A DNA stretch of 10,793 nucleotides. It comes from Actinomycetes bacterium. Its GTDB lineage: Bacteria > Actinomycetota > Actinomycetes > Actinomycetales > Demequinaceae. Below are positions 1 through 6,813 of this stretch, one piece after another (positions within the stretch are counted from its first letter, which is position 1; the number at the start of each line of letters is the position of its first letter). The DNA lies in assembly GCA_023428185.1 (NCBI GenBank), contig JAEYYZ010000066.1:1-10793 (forward strand). The letters are read 5' to 3'. Below the pieces are notes generated by a model. It was not told where the DNA came from. It did no database searches and worked only from the letters and a program-made list of their open reading frames with translations. Position numbers and translations under genes: made by a program.

Positions 1-227
1 TTCATGGTTCCCGTGGCCTCAAGCGTGGACACCGCCGCTACAGCGCCGGGGTGCGTCAAGTAGTAGAGCGTGGGGAACGGGGTGCCGTCTGGCAGCCGCG
101 GAAGGGTCTGGACCACCGCCGGGTTGCCGCACACGCAACGTGCGGCCACTCCGACTACTCCACGCGCGGGCCTGCCCAATTGGGATTCAAGAACGGCAAG
201 GTCGGTGGAACTGACGGCGGAGATCAC
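1..227 (-). CDS. DUF501 family protein, 5' portion (truncated by window edge)
   Basis: Reading the minus strand from a GTG at 227 gives 75 codons with no stop up to the window edge. The translation begins VISAVSSTDLAVLESQLGRP and continues with RGVVGVAARCVCGNP, then PRLPDGTPFPTLYYLTHP and AVAAVSTLEATGTM. This is the recognisable N-terminal half of the actinobacterial DUF501 family: the LGRP-RG motif, the CxC-GxP pair of cysteines, and the PDGTPFPTLYYLTCP-like block. The function of the family is not established. The family usually sits between the ftsB/divIC-like gene and a Ppx/GppA phosphatase, so a ppx gene may follow off the left edge. The start lies 20 bases after the ftsB stop, which suggests co-transcription. 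I chose this GTG because no ATG exists in the preceding in-frame codons I checked, but the Shine-Dalgarno sequence is weak, so the start could be elsewhere. Confidence 0.85.
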   Translation of the reverse strand, partial: MISAVSSTDLAVLESQLGRPARGVVGVAARCVCGNPAVVQTLPRLPDGTPFPTLYYLTHPGAVAAVSTLEATGTM

Positions 228-247
228 TCGCCAAAGTCTACGGATGC

Positions 248-922
248 CTAGGGTTGCGCTTGTTCCTCTGCGGCGGGGCCGTTACCCACGAGTTCGATCG
301 ATGCCCACATGTCCTCAAACCAAGGCGTGGACTCCAGAGCGTCAGGCGCGTTGAGTGCGGCTGCGGAGCCTGCGGCCGATGCCCGCACCACCTCAGGATC
401 GACCACCCGGTAGGGCGTCTCCCCTGGAAAGACATAGGCGAGCCGCTCCCGCGCTTGGGCAATGATGAATGCGGGATCTTGCCAGCGGGCGATCTCTGCG
501 TTGAGGTTCTCCACCTCGGCTTGAGCCGCGTCACGCTCTGCACGCAGATCCGCGATTTCTTGGCGTTGGTCCATGTACACGCGCACGGAGGGCAGCACCA
601 GCGCCACAGCAAGGGCCACCACTCCAGCGAGCACGAGCGTCTTCCATGACATTACGGCGGCCCAACTCCCCCGCGGGGGCGCCGCCTCGATGAGGGGCGT
701 CACGGGGCGCGTGGAGCGCCGGGCCCCGGAAGGAGGAGCGGCGCCAGGCCGGGCCGCTGGTCCAGCCGGAGGGCGGGCAGCAGTGCGAGGCACTCCGGGG
801 CGTGGGACTGCGGGGCGTGGCACTCCTGAGCGCGGCGTCGCGGCCCGAGGCGAGGTGCCCCTGGGCGCAGCCGGCCGCGCGGACAGTGCGCGCGGCGACC
901 CAGGCCTGCTCGGAGTGGACAT
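248..922 (-). CDS. FtsB/DivIC-type septum formation initiator protein
   Basis: This 224-residue protein is a bitopic membrane protein of the cell-division machinery; family members join FtsL and FtsQ in the divisome. Residues 1-90 form a long cytoplasmic tail rich in Pro, Arg and Ala, with a five-residue repeat at 21-45. One membrane segment follows at about 95-117 (TLVLAGVVALAVALVLP). A short coiled coil covers about 118-146, rich in Glu, Ala, Leu and Arg. Next come the family signatures W-x-DPAF (147-152) and RERLAYVFPGE (158-168), then an Ala-rich tail. The reading frame stays open up to an ATG at 1018, but that ATG lies in the loop of the eno terminator, so I start at the ATG at 922. Its Shine-Dalgarno is weak. 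An ATG at 652 (M91) would remove the tail and is a less likely alternative. The gene follows eno and precedes DUF501, the usual actinobacterial order. Confidence 0.88.
   Translation of the reverse strand: MSTPSRPGSPRALSARPAAPRGTSPRAATPRSGVPRPAVPRPGVPRTAARPPAGPAARPGAAPPSGARRSTRPVTPLIEAAPPRGSWAAVMSWKTLVLAGVVALAVALVLPSVRVYMDQRQEIADLRAERDAAQAEVENLNAEIARWQDPAFIIAQARERLAYVFPGETPYRVVDPEVVRASAAGSAAALNAPDALESTPWFEDMWASIELVGNGPAAEEQAQP
788..862 (-). repeat. Five-unit 15-bp coding tandem repeat in the FtsB-like tail
   Basis: Five consecutive 15-base units code for the pentapeptides RGTSP, RAATP, RSGVP, RPAVP and RPGVP (residues 21-45), with the pattern R-x-x-[V/T/S]-P. The three units at 788-832 are the most alike at DNA level; the two toward the N terminus are degenerate. 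The repeat stays in frame, so unit gain or loss would only change tail length. Confidence 0.75.
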
Positions 923-998
923 GGAGCCATTCTCAACTGCGCGGGAGTGCCGCCCAGGGAGACTCGCCGCCAAGTCAAGTACGCCGGCTCCGCTAACG

Positions 999-1035
999 AC
1001 AAGAGGGACCCGCCTCATCGGCAGGTCCCTCTTGT
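999..1035 (-). terminator. Hairpin terminator downstream of eno
   Basis: Perfect 12-bp inverted repeat: ACAAGAGGGACC at 999-1010 pairs with GGTCCCTCTTGT at 1024-1035. The 13-base loop can form three further pairs (1012-1014 with 1020-1022). It begins 15 bases past the eno stop and precedes the ftsB-like gene. There is no long U-run after it on the minus strand, which is common for actinobacterial terminators. An ATG at 1018 inside the loop opens a longer but unlikely form of the next gene. Confidence 0.8.
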
Positions 1036-1050
1036 ACTGAGGTGCTACGG

Positions 1051-2331
1051 CTACGCGTACGTGCGCGGGAAGGAGGACTTGCCTGCGTATACGGCGGCGT
1101 CGTCCAACTCTTCTTCGATACGCATCAACTGGTTGTACTTATTGATGCGCTCGCCGCGCGCAGGTGCGCCCGTCTTGATCTGTCCCGCGTTGTACGCCAC
1201 GGACAGGTCAGCAATGGTGGTGTCTTCGGTCTCACCGGAGCGGTGCGACACCATCGCTGTGAAGCCTGCGCGCTGAGCCATCTGCACGGCGTCGGAGGTC
1301 TCGGACAGCGTGCCAATCTGGTTGAGCTTCACCAGCAGGGCGTTGGCCGCGGACTCTTCGATTCCGCGCTTGAGGCGCACGGGGTTGGTCACGAACAAGT
1401 CGTCGCCAACAATCTGCACCTTGGAACCCACGGACGCGACAAGCTCGCTCCACGTGCCCCACTCGTCTTCGCTCAGCGGGTCTTCGATGGACACCAAGGG
1501 GTAGTCGGCTACCAGTTGCTCGTAGTACTTGATGATGTCGGCAGGCTTGGTGGCCTTGCCTTCAAACTGGTACTTGCCATCCTTGAAGAACTCGGTGGCG
1601 GCCACGTCGAGCGCCAAGCCCACCTCTTCGCCGGGCTTGAAGCCTGCCTTCTCGATGGCGACCAGGATCAGGTCCAGTGCCTCGCGGTTGGACTCAAGGT
1701 TGGGGGCAAAGCCACCCTCATCACCAAGACCGGTGGCCAGGCCACGCTCCTTGAGCACTGCCTTGAGTGCGTGGTAAACCTCGGCGCCGGTGCGCAGGGC
1801 CTCGCGGAACGTCGTGGCACCCACGGGCGCAACCATGAACTCCTGGATGTCTACGTTGGAGTCGGCGTGCGAGCCACCGTTGAGGATGTTCATCATGGGG
1901 ACGGGCAGCACGTGTGCGTTGGGTCCACCCACGTAGCGGAACAGCGGAAGGTCGGCGCTGTCTGCCGCGGCCTTGGCTACGGCGAGTGACGCACCAAGAA
2001 TGGCGTTGGCACCCAGCTTGCCCTTGTTGTCTGTGCCGTCAAGGTCAATCATGATCTGGTCAATCAGGCGCTGGTCGGTAGCGTCAACACCAATGATCGC
2101 GGGAGCGATCTCGTCGATGACTGCGTCAACAGCCTTCTGCACACCCTTACCCAGGTAGCGTTTCTTGTCGCCGTCACGGCGCTCTACGGCCTCGAACGCA
2201 CCCGTCGATGCGCCCGAAGGAACCGCTGCGCGGGCAAACGTGCCGTCTTCAAGAGCTACTTCCACCTCCACGGTGGGGTTGCCTCGAGAGTCGAGGATCT
2301 CGCGGGCACCTACGGCCTCAATGCTGGCCAT
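1051..2331 (-). CDS. eno: Enolase (phosphopyruvate hydratase)
   Basis: This cytosolic enzyme converts 2-phospho-D-glycerate to phosphoenolpyruvate in glycolysis. Its 426 residues match the usual bacterial length. The N-terminal domain carries GAREILDSRGNPTVEVEV and the SGASTG loop. The catalytic acid is Glu205 in GDEGGFAP. The Mg2+ ligands are Asp242 (LALDVAA), Glu283 (SIEDPL) and Asp310 (VGDDLFVTN). The catalytic base is Lys335 in LLVKLNQIG. His363 lies in SHRSGETED, and Lys386 in KTGAPARGERINKYNQ binds substrate. These follow the Escherichia coli numbering pattern with a constant small offset, so all key residues are present. The ATG start has an AAGGAG Shine-Dalgarno at 2336-2341, six or fewer bases away. 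The gene is separated from its neighbours by hairpins on both sides, suggesting its own transcription unit. MazG, often found just upstream in relatives, is absent here. Confidence 0.98.
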   Translation of the reverse strand: MASIEAVGAREILDSRGNPTVEVEVALEDGTFARAAVPSGASTGAFEAVERRDGDKKRYLGKGVQKAVDAVIDEIAPAIIGVDATDQRLIDQIMIDLDGTDNKGKLGANAILGASLAVAKAAADSADLPLFRYVGGPNAHVLPVPMMNILNGGSHADSNVDIQEFMVAPVGATTFREALRTGAEVYHALKAVLKERGLATGLGDEGGFAPNLESNREALDLILVAIEKAGFKPGEEVGLALDVAATEFFKDGKYQFEGKATKPADIIKYYEQLVADYPLVSIEDPLSEDEWGTWSELVASVGSKVQIVGDDLFVTNPVRLKRGIEESAANALLVKLNQIGTLSETSDAVQMAQRAGFTAMVSHRSGETEDTTIADLSVAYNAGQIKTGAPARGERINKYNQLMRIEEELDDAAVYAGKSSFPRTYA

Positions 2332-2379
2332 GTTTCTCCTTCTTGCCGCGCGAGCGGCTTGTGTGTGGATTCTGTATCG

Positions 2380-2385
2380 AGTCTA
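2380..2385 (-). promoter_or_regulatory. Possible -10 element for eno
   Basis: Minus-strand TAGACT fits the TANNNT pattern of actinobacterial housekeeping sigma factors and lies 48 bases before the eno ATG, after the hairpins that end the upstream unit. I see no good -35 hexamer 16-18 bases further upstream, so this is a weak suggestion. Confidence 0.25.
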
Positions 2386-2405
2386 ACGATGGGCTGGCGT
2401 GATGG

Positions 2406-2423
2406 CCGGGCCGGAAGGCCCGG
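2406..2423 (-). terminator. Distal hairpin after the lipoprotein gene
   Basis: CCGGGCC at 2406-2412 pairs with GGCCCGG at 2417-2423 around a four-base loop (TTCC on the transcript). It is a very stable 7-bp GC stem without a U-run. It probably ends mfd–lipoprotein transcription before eno, acting together with the nearer hairpin. Confidence 0.6.
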
Positions 2424-2439
2424 AACATCGCACATACGC

Positions 2440-2460
2440 CCGATGCCGTGAAGGCACCGG
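2440..2460 (-). terminator. Proximal hairpin just after the lipoprotein stop codon
   Basis: 2440-2447 pairs with 2453-2460: an 8-bp stem including one G·U pair in the transcript and a five-base loop (UUCAC). It begins two bases after the TAA at 2463. It could be part of a tandem terminator or a 3'-end stabilising stem. Confidence 0.5.
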
Positions 2461-2462
2461 GT

Positions 2463-3107
2463 TTACGCGGCGGGAGGGGCGGCAGGAGCCGGTGGCTTTT
2501 GCCGAGTCGTAGTGGCGGGATCAACAAAACCGTTGACGTTTTGCAGGGCGGTGAAGCTGAAGGCTTGCAGATCCTGACTCTGAGCCGCGGTCATGGCGTC
2601 CAGCACTGATTGAACAAAGACATCGGAATCGAACGTGCCAGAGCGAGGGCTGCCTTGCACCTTTGCTTCCACCCGGTCGCCGATGCCGCGAATCGCCGTG
2701 CCGTCCGCGTCGGTATAGGCGACAAGCGCGAGCGCAAAGATCGCTTGGGCGGCATGTGCCATTTCAGGGCTCGGCTCCGCCTCATTGAGCCCCAAGAACC
2801 CCAGCCAAGCCTCTGCTACTCGCTTGGCCTCGGCATCGTTGAGCTTGATGGACCCGTCTTCAATGAAGGGCTGCGCGGCCGCAATTGCCTCTTCTCGCAC
2901 GGCCTCAATGGTGAGTACTTGGCGACGGTTGGGAGCGTCTTTGCCTTGAGTGTCATAGACCCACGCTTGGTAGATCGCATCGATTTCCGCATTGGTGACC
3001 GTCTCACCGTCGTACGTAAATGCGGCACCGGGATCGAGATCTGAACTGGGAACTGAACATCCTGCCAAGGCAAGCGCCACGAGGGCTGCGGCTGCTGCGC
3101 GCTTCAT
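2463..3107 (-). CDS. Small lipoprotein with SurA-N-like region
   Basis: The mature protein would be anchored to the outer face of the cytoplasmic membrane. The N terminus MKRAAAAALVALALAGC is a lipoprotein signal peptide with lipobox LAGC, the modified cysteine being residue 17. The following FTYDGETVTNAEIDAIYQAW resembles the start of SurA-N/PpiC-type chaperone domains (usually V-NGE-IT-AE-D). The rest looks helical and Ala/Glu-rich and ends in a Pro/Ala tail. At about 214 residues it has no parvulin domain that I can see, so I infer a chaperone or adaptor role, not isomerase activity. It occupies the place of lpqU in Mycobacterium, next to mfd. The ATG at 3107 has AGGA eight bases upstream. 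The in-frame ATG at 3116 overlaps the mfd stop as ATGA and would add three residues; either way translation is coupled to mfd. Substrates are unknown. Confidence 0.8.
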   Translation of the reverse strand: MKRAAAAALVALALAGCSVPSSDLDPGAAFTYDGETVTNAEIDAIYQAWVYDTQGKDAPNRRQVLTIEAVREEAIAAAQPFIEDGSIKLNDAEAKRVAEAWLGFLGLNEAEPSPEMAHAAQAIFALALVAYTDADGTAIRGIGDRVEAKVQGSPRSGTFDSDVFVQSVLDAMTAAQSQDLQAFSFTALQNVNGFVDPATTTRQKPPAPAAPPAA

Positions 3108-3112
3108 GCCAG

Positions 3113-6100
3113 TCATCCTACTGGGACCGGGCGAGTGGCCGTGATGACCTCTCGCACCCATTCCAGCACCGGCAGCCCTTCTACGGGGCTGCCGCCGATG
3201 CGCGCCGTGGTGGGCGCAGGGATGAGCACTTGGCGCACGGTGGGTTTGACGATTGCCCCCGGGTACAGGCGCCCGATGCGCATAGCCACCGAGTCTGGCA
3301 ACTCCACTGGCGCAAAGCGCACGTACTTGCCTTGAGCTACCACGTCTTCAATGCCTGCCGCGCGCACGTCGAGCCTCAAGCGCGCCACCGCAAAGAGGTT
3401 AGTGACAGGTTCAGGGAGCGCGCCGTAGCGGTCGGTGAGTTCATCTTCCAGTGCGGCAAGCGTGGGCTCGTCGTCGGCATCGGCGATCTTGCGATACGCC
3501 TCCAAACGCAAACGTTCGGTGTCGATGTACTCGGCCGGCAAGTGCGCGTCGATAGGCAAGTCGATAGTCACCACCGGGCGCTCTTGCTCCTCCCCACGGA
3601 AACCGGCCACGGCCTCCCCCACCATGCGGATGTACAAGTCAAAGCCCACGCCTTCGATGTGGCCGGATTGCTCCCCGCCAAGCAGGTTGCCGGCCCCGCG
3701 AATTTCGAGGTCTTTCATCGCCACTGCCATGCCGCTCCCGAGGTCCGTGTTGGCGGCAATGGTCTGCAAACGGTCGTGTGCGGTCTCGGTGAGCGAACGG
3801 TCCGGCGGGTAGAGGAAGTACGCGTACGCGCGTTCGCGGCCACGGCCCACTCGGCCCCGTAGTTGGTGCAGTTGAGAGAGGCCAAAGGCGTCGGCGCGTT
3901 CCACGATGAGCGTGTTGGCGTTGGAGATGTCCAAGCCGGTTTCCACGATGGTGGTGCACACGAGCACGTCGTATTGCTTGTCGTAGTAGTCGACGATGAC
4001 TTGCTCCAGCTCCTTCTCGCTCATCTGCCCGTGAGCCACGGCCACGCGAGCCTCGGGGACCATCTCCGCAAGCCGCACGGCCGTGCGGTTGATGGTCTTG
4101 ACGGAGTTGTGGATGTAGAACACCTGGCCTTCGCGCAGCAGTTCCCGGCGAATGGCCGCGATTACTTGCGCGTCTTCGTGCGGTCCCACGTAGGTGAGGA
4201 TTGGGTGGCGCTCCTCGGGCGGCGTGGCCAGTGTGGACATCTCACGGATGCCTGTGACGGCCATCTCGAGGGTGCGCGGGATGGGCGTAGCAGACATGGC
4301 GAGCACGTCCACGGAGGTACGCATGGCCTTGAGTGTCTCCTTGTGCTCCACGCCAAAGCGCTGCTCCTCATCGATGATGATGAGGCCCAAGTCCTTGAAA
4401 CGCACTTGCCCGGTGATCAACCGGTGGGTGCCGATCACCACGTCGATAGTGCCGTCTGCCAGTCCTTCTACAACCTTCTTGGCCTCGGCATCGGTCTGGA
4501 AGCGGGACAGCGCCGCCACCTTCACCGGGAATTGGGCAAAGCGGTCCGTGAAGGTGTCTACGTGTTGCTTGACGAGCAAGGTAGTTGGACACAGGACCGC
4601 CACTTGGGTGCCAGCCTGGACCGCCTTGAACGCTGCCCGCACCGCAATCTCAGTCTTGCCAAAGCCCACGTCTCCACAAATGAGCCGGTCCATGGGCACC
4701 GGTTTTTCCATGTCCTCCTTGACCTCGTCAATGCTCGAGAGTTGGTCAGGGGTCTCCACGTACGGGAATGCCTCCTCGAGTTCACGCTGCCATGGGGTGT
4801 CCGGCGGGAACTCGCGGCCCTTGGTGGCCATGCGGGCGCTGTACAAGCGGATCAGTTCTCCCGCTATCTCCTTGACCGCTTTGCGGGCCTTGCCCTTGGT
4901 GGCGGCCCAGTCAGCACCGCCCATCTTGTTGACGCTGGGCGTCTCACCGCCCACGTATTTGGTGACCAAGTCCAACTGATCCGTGGGCACGGAGAGGCGG
5001 TCGGCTGGCCCACCCCGGCGCGAGGCGGCGTATTCGATGACCAAGTATTCGCGGTCCACTCCGCGCACGGTGCGTTGAGTCAGTTCCACAAACCGGCCGA
5101 TGCCGTGGCTCGCATGGACCACATAGTCGCCGGGGCGCAGCTGGAGCGGGTCCACCACTCCGCGCCTCCGGCTGGGGGTCTTGATCTTGGGACCGGCTGC
5201 GGAGCCCGCTCGTCCTGTGAGCTCGGACTCGGAGACCACGAGGATGCGGGCCTCGGGCACGTGGTAGCCGGCCCCAACGGTGCCGGACACGATCGCCACC
5301 ACGCCTTCGCCAACGTCCGCGAGGGAATCCGCGACCTTGGCAGGGATTTCCTCTTCCCCTAGACGCTCGGCGATGCGGTGTGCGGAGCCTATGCCGGCGC
5401 ACGTGATGACCACTCGCCAGCCCTCGGCGGTGCGGTTCTTGACCAGGGTGACCGCAGCGTCGGGCCGGCCTCTGAAGTCCTCCAGCTCGCCATACCCGGC
5501 CTCGACGGCTCCCGCAGAGTGGAAAGGGCCAAGCGTGGCCCAGTCAAGGCCAGCGGCCTCCGCAGCCTCGTGGAGTTCCGCGACACTCAGGAACCCCCCG
5601 GTGGCGAGTCGGCTGTCGATCTCGGCGTCAGCCAAGTCAATGGGCGTGTCAGCTCCAGCAGCGGCACTCACCCACGCGGCGGCCAAGAACTCTTGAGCGG
5701 TCTTCTGCAAGTCCTCTGCGCGGCGCGCGAGCCGCTCTGGCTCCACGGCCACAATGCGCGCGCCGCGCGGGAGCGAGGCGGTGAGGGGCTCAAGCCCCTC
5801 CACCAGCACCGGGAGCAGACTCTCCATGCCCTCCACGGCGTTGCCTGCAGCGATGCGGCCCAGCATGTCAGCGGCGGCGGGAATGACGTCCATGAGGGCG
5901 GAGGCCCTGCGGCGTACGTCGTCAGTGAGGAGCAATTCGCGGCACGGCGGCGCCCACAAGCGCTCCACGTCCGCAATGGAGCGTTGGTCCGCCACGGAGA
6001 AACTGCGCAGGGACTCCACCTCGTCGCCAAAGAACTCAATACGCACAGGATGCGGGTCCGTGGGGGCAAAGACATCCACGATGCCACCGCGCACCGCGAA

Positions 6101-6631
6101 TTCGCCGCGGCGCTCCACCATGTCCACGCGCACGTAGGCAGCGTCCGCGAGCGAGCGGGCGAGATCGGTGAGGTCCATCTGATCGCCAGGGTGGACGCGC
6201 ACGGGCAGCAAGTCAGCAATTCCGGGTGCGAGGGGCTGGAGCGCGGCACGCAACGGCGTGACCACCACTCGAGGGGAGGCCATGCCGGTCTCAGCCGAGG
6301 CATCGGCAGGGTGTTTGATGCGGCGCAAAGTCGCAAGCCGCTGGGCCACGGTGTCACTACGGGGGCTCAAGCGCTCGTGGGGCAGGGTTTCCCAACTGGG
6401 GAACACCGCCACATGGTCTGCGGGAATGTAAGCCGCGAGAGCTGAAGCGAGGGACTCGGCATCGGCACCCGTTGCCGTGATGACAACCACCGGCGCATCC
6501 GGGTCCGTGGCCATGCGCGCCACAATGCCCGGCGCTGCCGAGGAGGGTGCGCGCAGGTGCGTCCCCGCACCCATGAGCGGTCCGGGCAACGCGTCCAGGA
6601 GGCTCGCGAGAGGGGGTGCAACAGGGTTCAC
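3113..6631 (-). CDS. mfd: Transcription-repair coupling factor Mfd
   Basis: This DNA translocase removes RNA polymerase stalled at DNA lesions and recruits UvrA for excision repair. Its 1172 residues match the family. The N-terminal third is the UvrB-like UvrA-binding module, including MVERRGEFAVRGGIVDVFAP near residues 170-190. A CarD-like RNA-polymerase-interaction domain lies at about 495-560 (RPGDYVVHASHGIGRF). The SF2 motor has Walker A GDVGFGKT (653-660), DEEQ (754-757), LAMSATPIPRT, and motif VI QLRGRVGRG (923-931). The translocation motif region near 975-1000 contains IRGAGNLLGGEQSGHIEG, and the C-terminal D7 regulatory domain occupies about 1020-1130. The start is a GTG supported by a GGAGG Shine-Dalgarno five bases upstream; an internal ATG at codon 20 has no comparable support. 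The stop overlaps the alternative ATG of the next gene. Confidence 0.98.
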   Translation of the reverse strand: MNPVAPPLASLLDALPGPLMGAGTHLRAPSSAAPGIVARMATDPDAPVVVITATGADAESLASALAAYIPADHVAVFPSWETLPHERLSPRSDTVAQRLATLRRIKHPADASAETGMASPRVVVTPLRAALQPLAPGIADLLPVRVHPGDQMDLTDLARSLADAAYVRVDMVERRGEFAVRGGIVDVFAPTDPHPVRIEFFGDEVESLRSFSVADQRSIADVERLWAPPCRELLLTDDVRRRASALMDVIPAAADMLGRIAAGNAVEGMESLLPVLVEGLEPLTASLPRGARIVAVEPERLARRAEDLQKTAQEFLAAAWVSAAAGADTPIDLADAEIDSRLATGGFLSVAELHEAAEAAGLDWATLGPFHSAGAVEAGYGELEDFRGRPDAAVTLVKNRTAEGWRVVITCAGIGSAHRIAERLGEEEIPAKVADSLADVGEGVVAIVSGTVGAGYHVPEARILVVSESELTGRAGSAAGPKIKTPSRRRGVVDPLQLRPGDYVVHASHGIGRFVELTQRTVRGVDREYLVIEYAASRRGGPADRLSVPTDQLDLVTKYVGGETPSVNKMGGADWAATKGKARKAVKEIAGELIRLYSARMATKGREFPPDTPWQRELEEAFPYVETPDQLSSIDEVKEDMEKPVPMDRLICGDVGFGKTEIAVRAAFKAVQAGTQVAVLCPTTLLVKQHVDTFTDRFAQFPVKVAALSRFQTDAEAKKVVEGLADGTIDVVIGTHRLITGQVRFKDLGLIIIDEEQRFGVEHKETLKAMRTSVDVLAMSATPIPRTLEMAVTGIREMSTLATPPEERHPILTYVGPHEDAQVIAAIRRELLREGQVFYIHNSVKTINRTAVRLAEMVPEARVAVAHGQMSEKELEQVIVDYYDKQYDVLVCTTIVETGLDISNANTLIVERADAFGLSQLHQLRGRVGRGRERAYAYFLYPPDRSLTETAHDRLQTIAANTDLGSGMAVAMKDLEIRGAGNLLGGEQSGHIEGVGFDLYIRMVGEAVAGFRGEEQERPVVTIDLPIDAHLPAEYIDTERLRLEAYRKIADADDEPTLAALEDELTDRYGALPEPVTNLFAVARLRLDVRAAGIEDVVAQGKYVRFAPVELPDSVAMRIGRLYPGAIVKPTVRQVLIPAPTTARIGGSPVEGLPVLEWVREVITATRPVPVG

Positions 6632-6636
6632 AACGG

Positions 6637-6641
6637 CCTCC
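6637..6641 (-). promoter_or_regulatory. Shine-Dalgarno site that fixes the mfd GTG start
   Basis: Minus-strand GGAGG is five bases upstream of the GTG at 6631. It favours this GTG over the ATG at codon 20 of the same frame. Confidence 0.75.
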
Positions 6642-6676
6642 AGGGCATGCCAAACGACCGGATTTCCGGCTTCACC

Positions 6677-6682
6677 ATCCTA
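6677..6682 (-). promoter_or_regulatory. Possible -10 element for mfd
   Basis: Minus-strand TAGGAT fits TANNNT and would give a leader of roughly 40 bases before the GTG at 6631. No recognisable -35 hexamer lies at the proper distance; that space is occupied by two small palindromes (6690-6715). Confidence 0.35.
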
Positions 6683-6689
6683 CGTGCGT

Positions 6690-6715
6690 GTGCTGACAGC
6701 ACCGTGCGGCACGGT
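6690..6715. repeat. Two adjoining small inverted repeats upstream of mfd
   Basis: GTGCT-GAC-AGCAC (6690-6702) and ACCGTG-CGG-CACGGT (6701-6715) are perfect 5-bp and 6-bp inverted repeats with three-base centres, sharing two bases. They lie just upstream of the possible mfd -10 and downstream of the ara terminator in the 182-base gap 6632-6813. They may be a regulator-binding site or part of the 3' end of the ara transcript. No other gene is visible in this gap. Confidence 0.5.
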
Positions 6716-6743
6716 CGCCGGAACGATGCCCCGTCCCTGCACA

Positions 6744-6793
6744 CGAACAACGGCGGCCCCTGGGATTTCTCCCTGGGACCGCCGTCGTGTTCG
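6744..6793 (-). terminator. Long imperfect hairpin terminator after araA
   Basis: CGAACA (6744-6749) pairs with TGTTCG (6788-6793), and ACGGCGG (6750-6756) with CCGCCGT (6779-6785), separated by a two-base bulge. The stem continues with two mismatches through 6765/6770 to a four-base loop. About 20 bp form in total, starting 21 bases after the araA stop. It has no clear U-run, but its length and position make it the likely end of the araBDA transcript. Confidence 0.8.
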
Positions 6794-6813
6794 GCTAGGC
6801 AACAGTTGGCAGT

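Noticed and set aside
973..978. TTGACT on the minus strand as a -35 box for the FtsB-like gene
   Set aside because: No TANNNT-type -10 lies 16-18 bases downstream, so it is not reported as a promoter.
923..1018. 32-residue N-terminal extension of the FtsB-like protein
   Set aside because: It would start in the loop of the eno terminator, and nothing in the added residues resembles the family.
1042..1989. 315-codon plus-strand open frame opposite eno
   Set aside because: Antisense shadow of a highly conserved enolase; no start context or domain supports it.
3863..5362. 499-codon open frame on the plus strand opposite mfd
   Set aside because: It is a shadow of mfd in GC-rich DNA: the composition is His/Val/Gly-rich with no recognisable domain, and the opposite strand encodes clear Mfd motifs throughout.
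5378..6445. 355-codon open frame on the plus strand opposite the mfd 5' half
   Set aside because: Same reasoning: no family signature, and the UvrB-like Mfd module is coded on the other strand.
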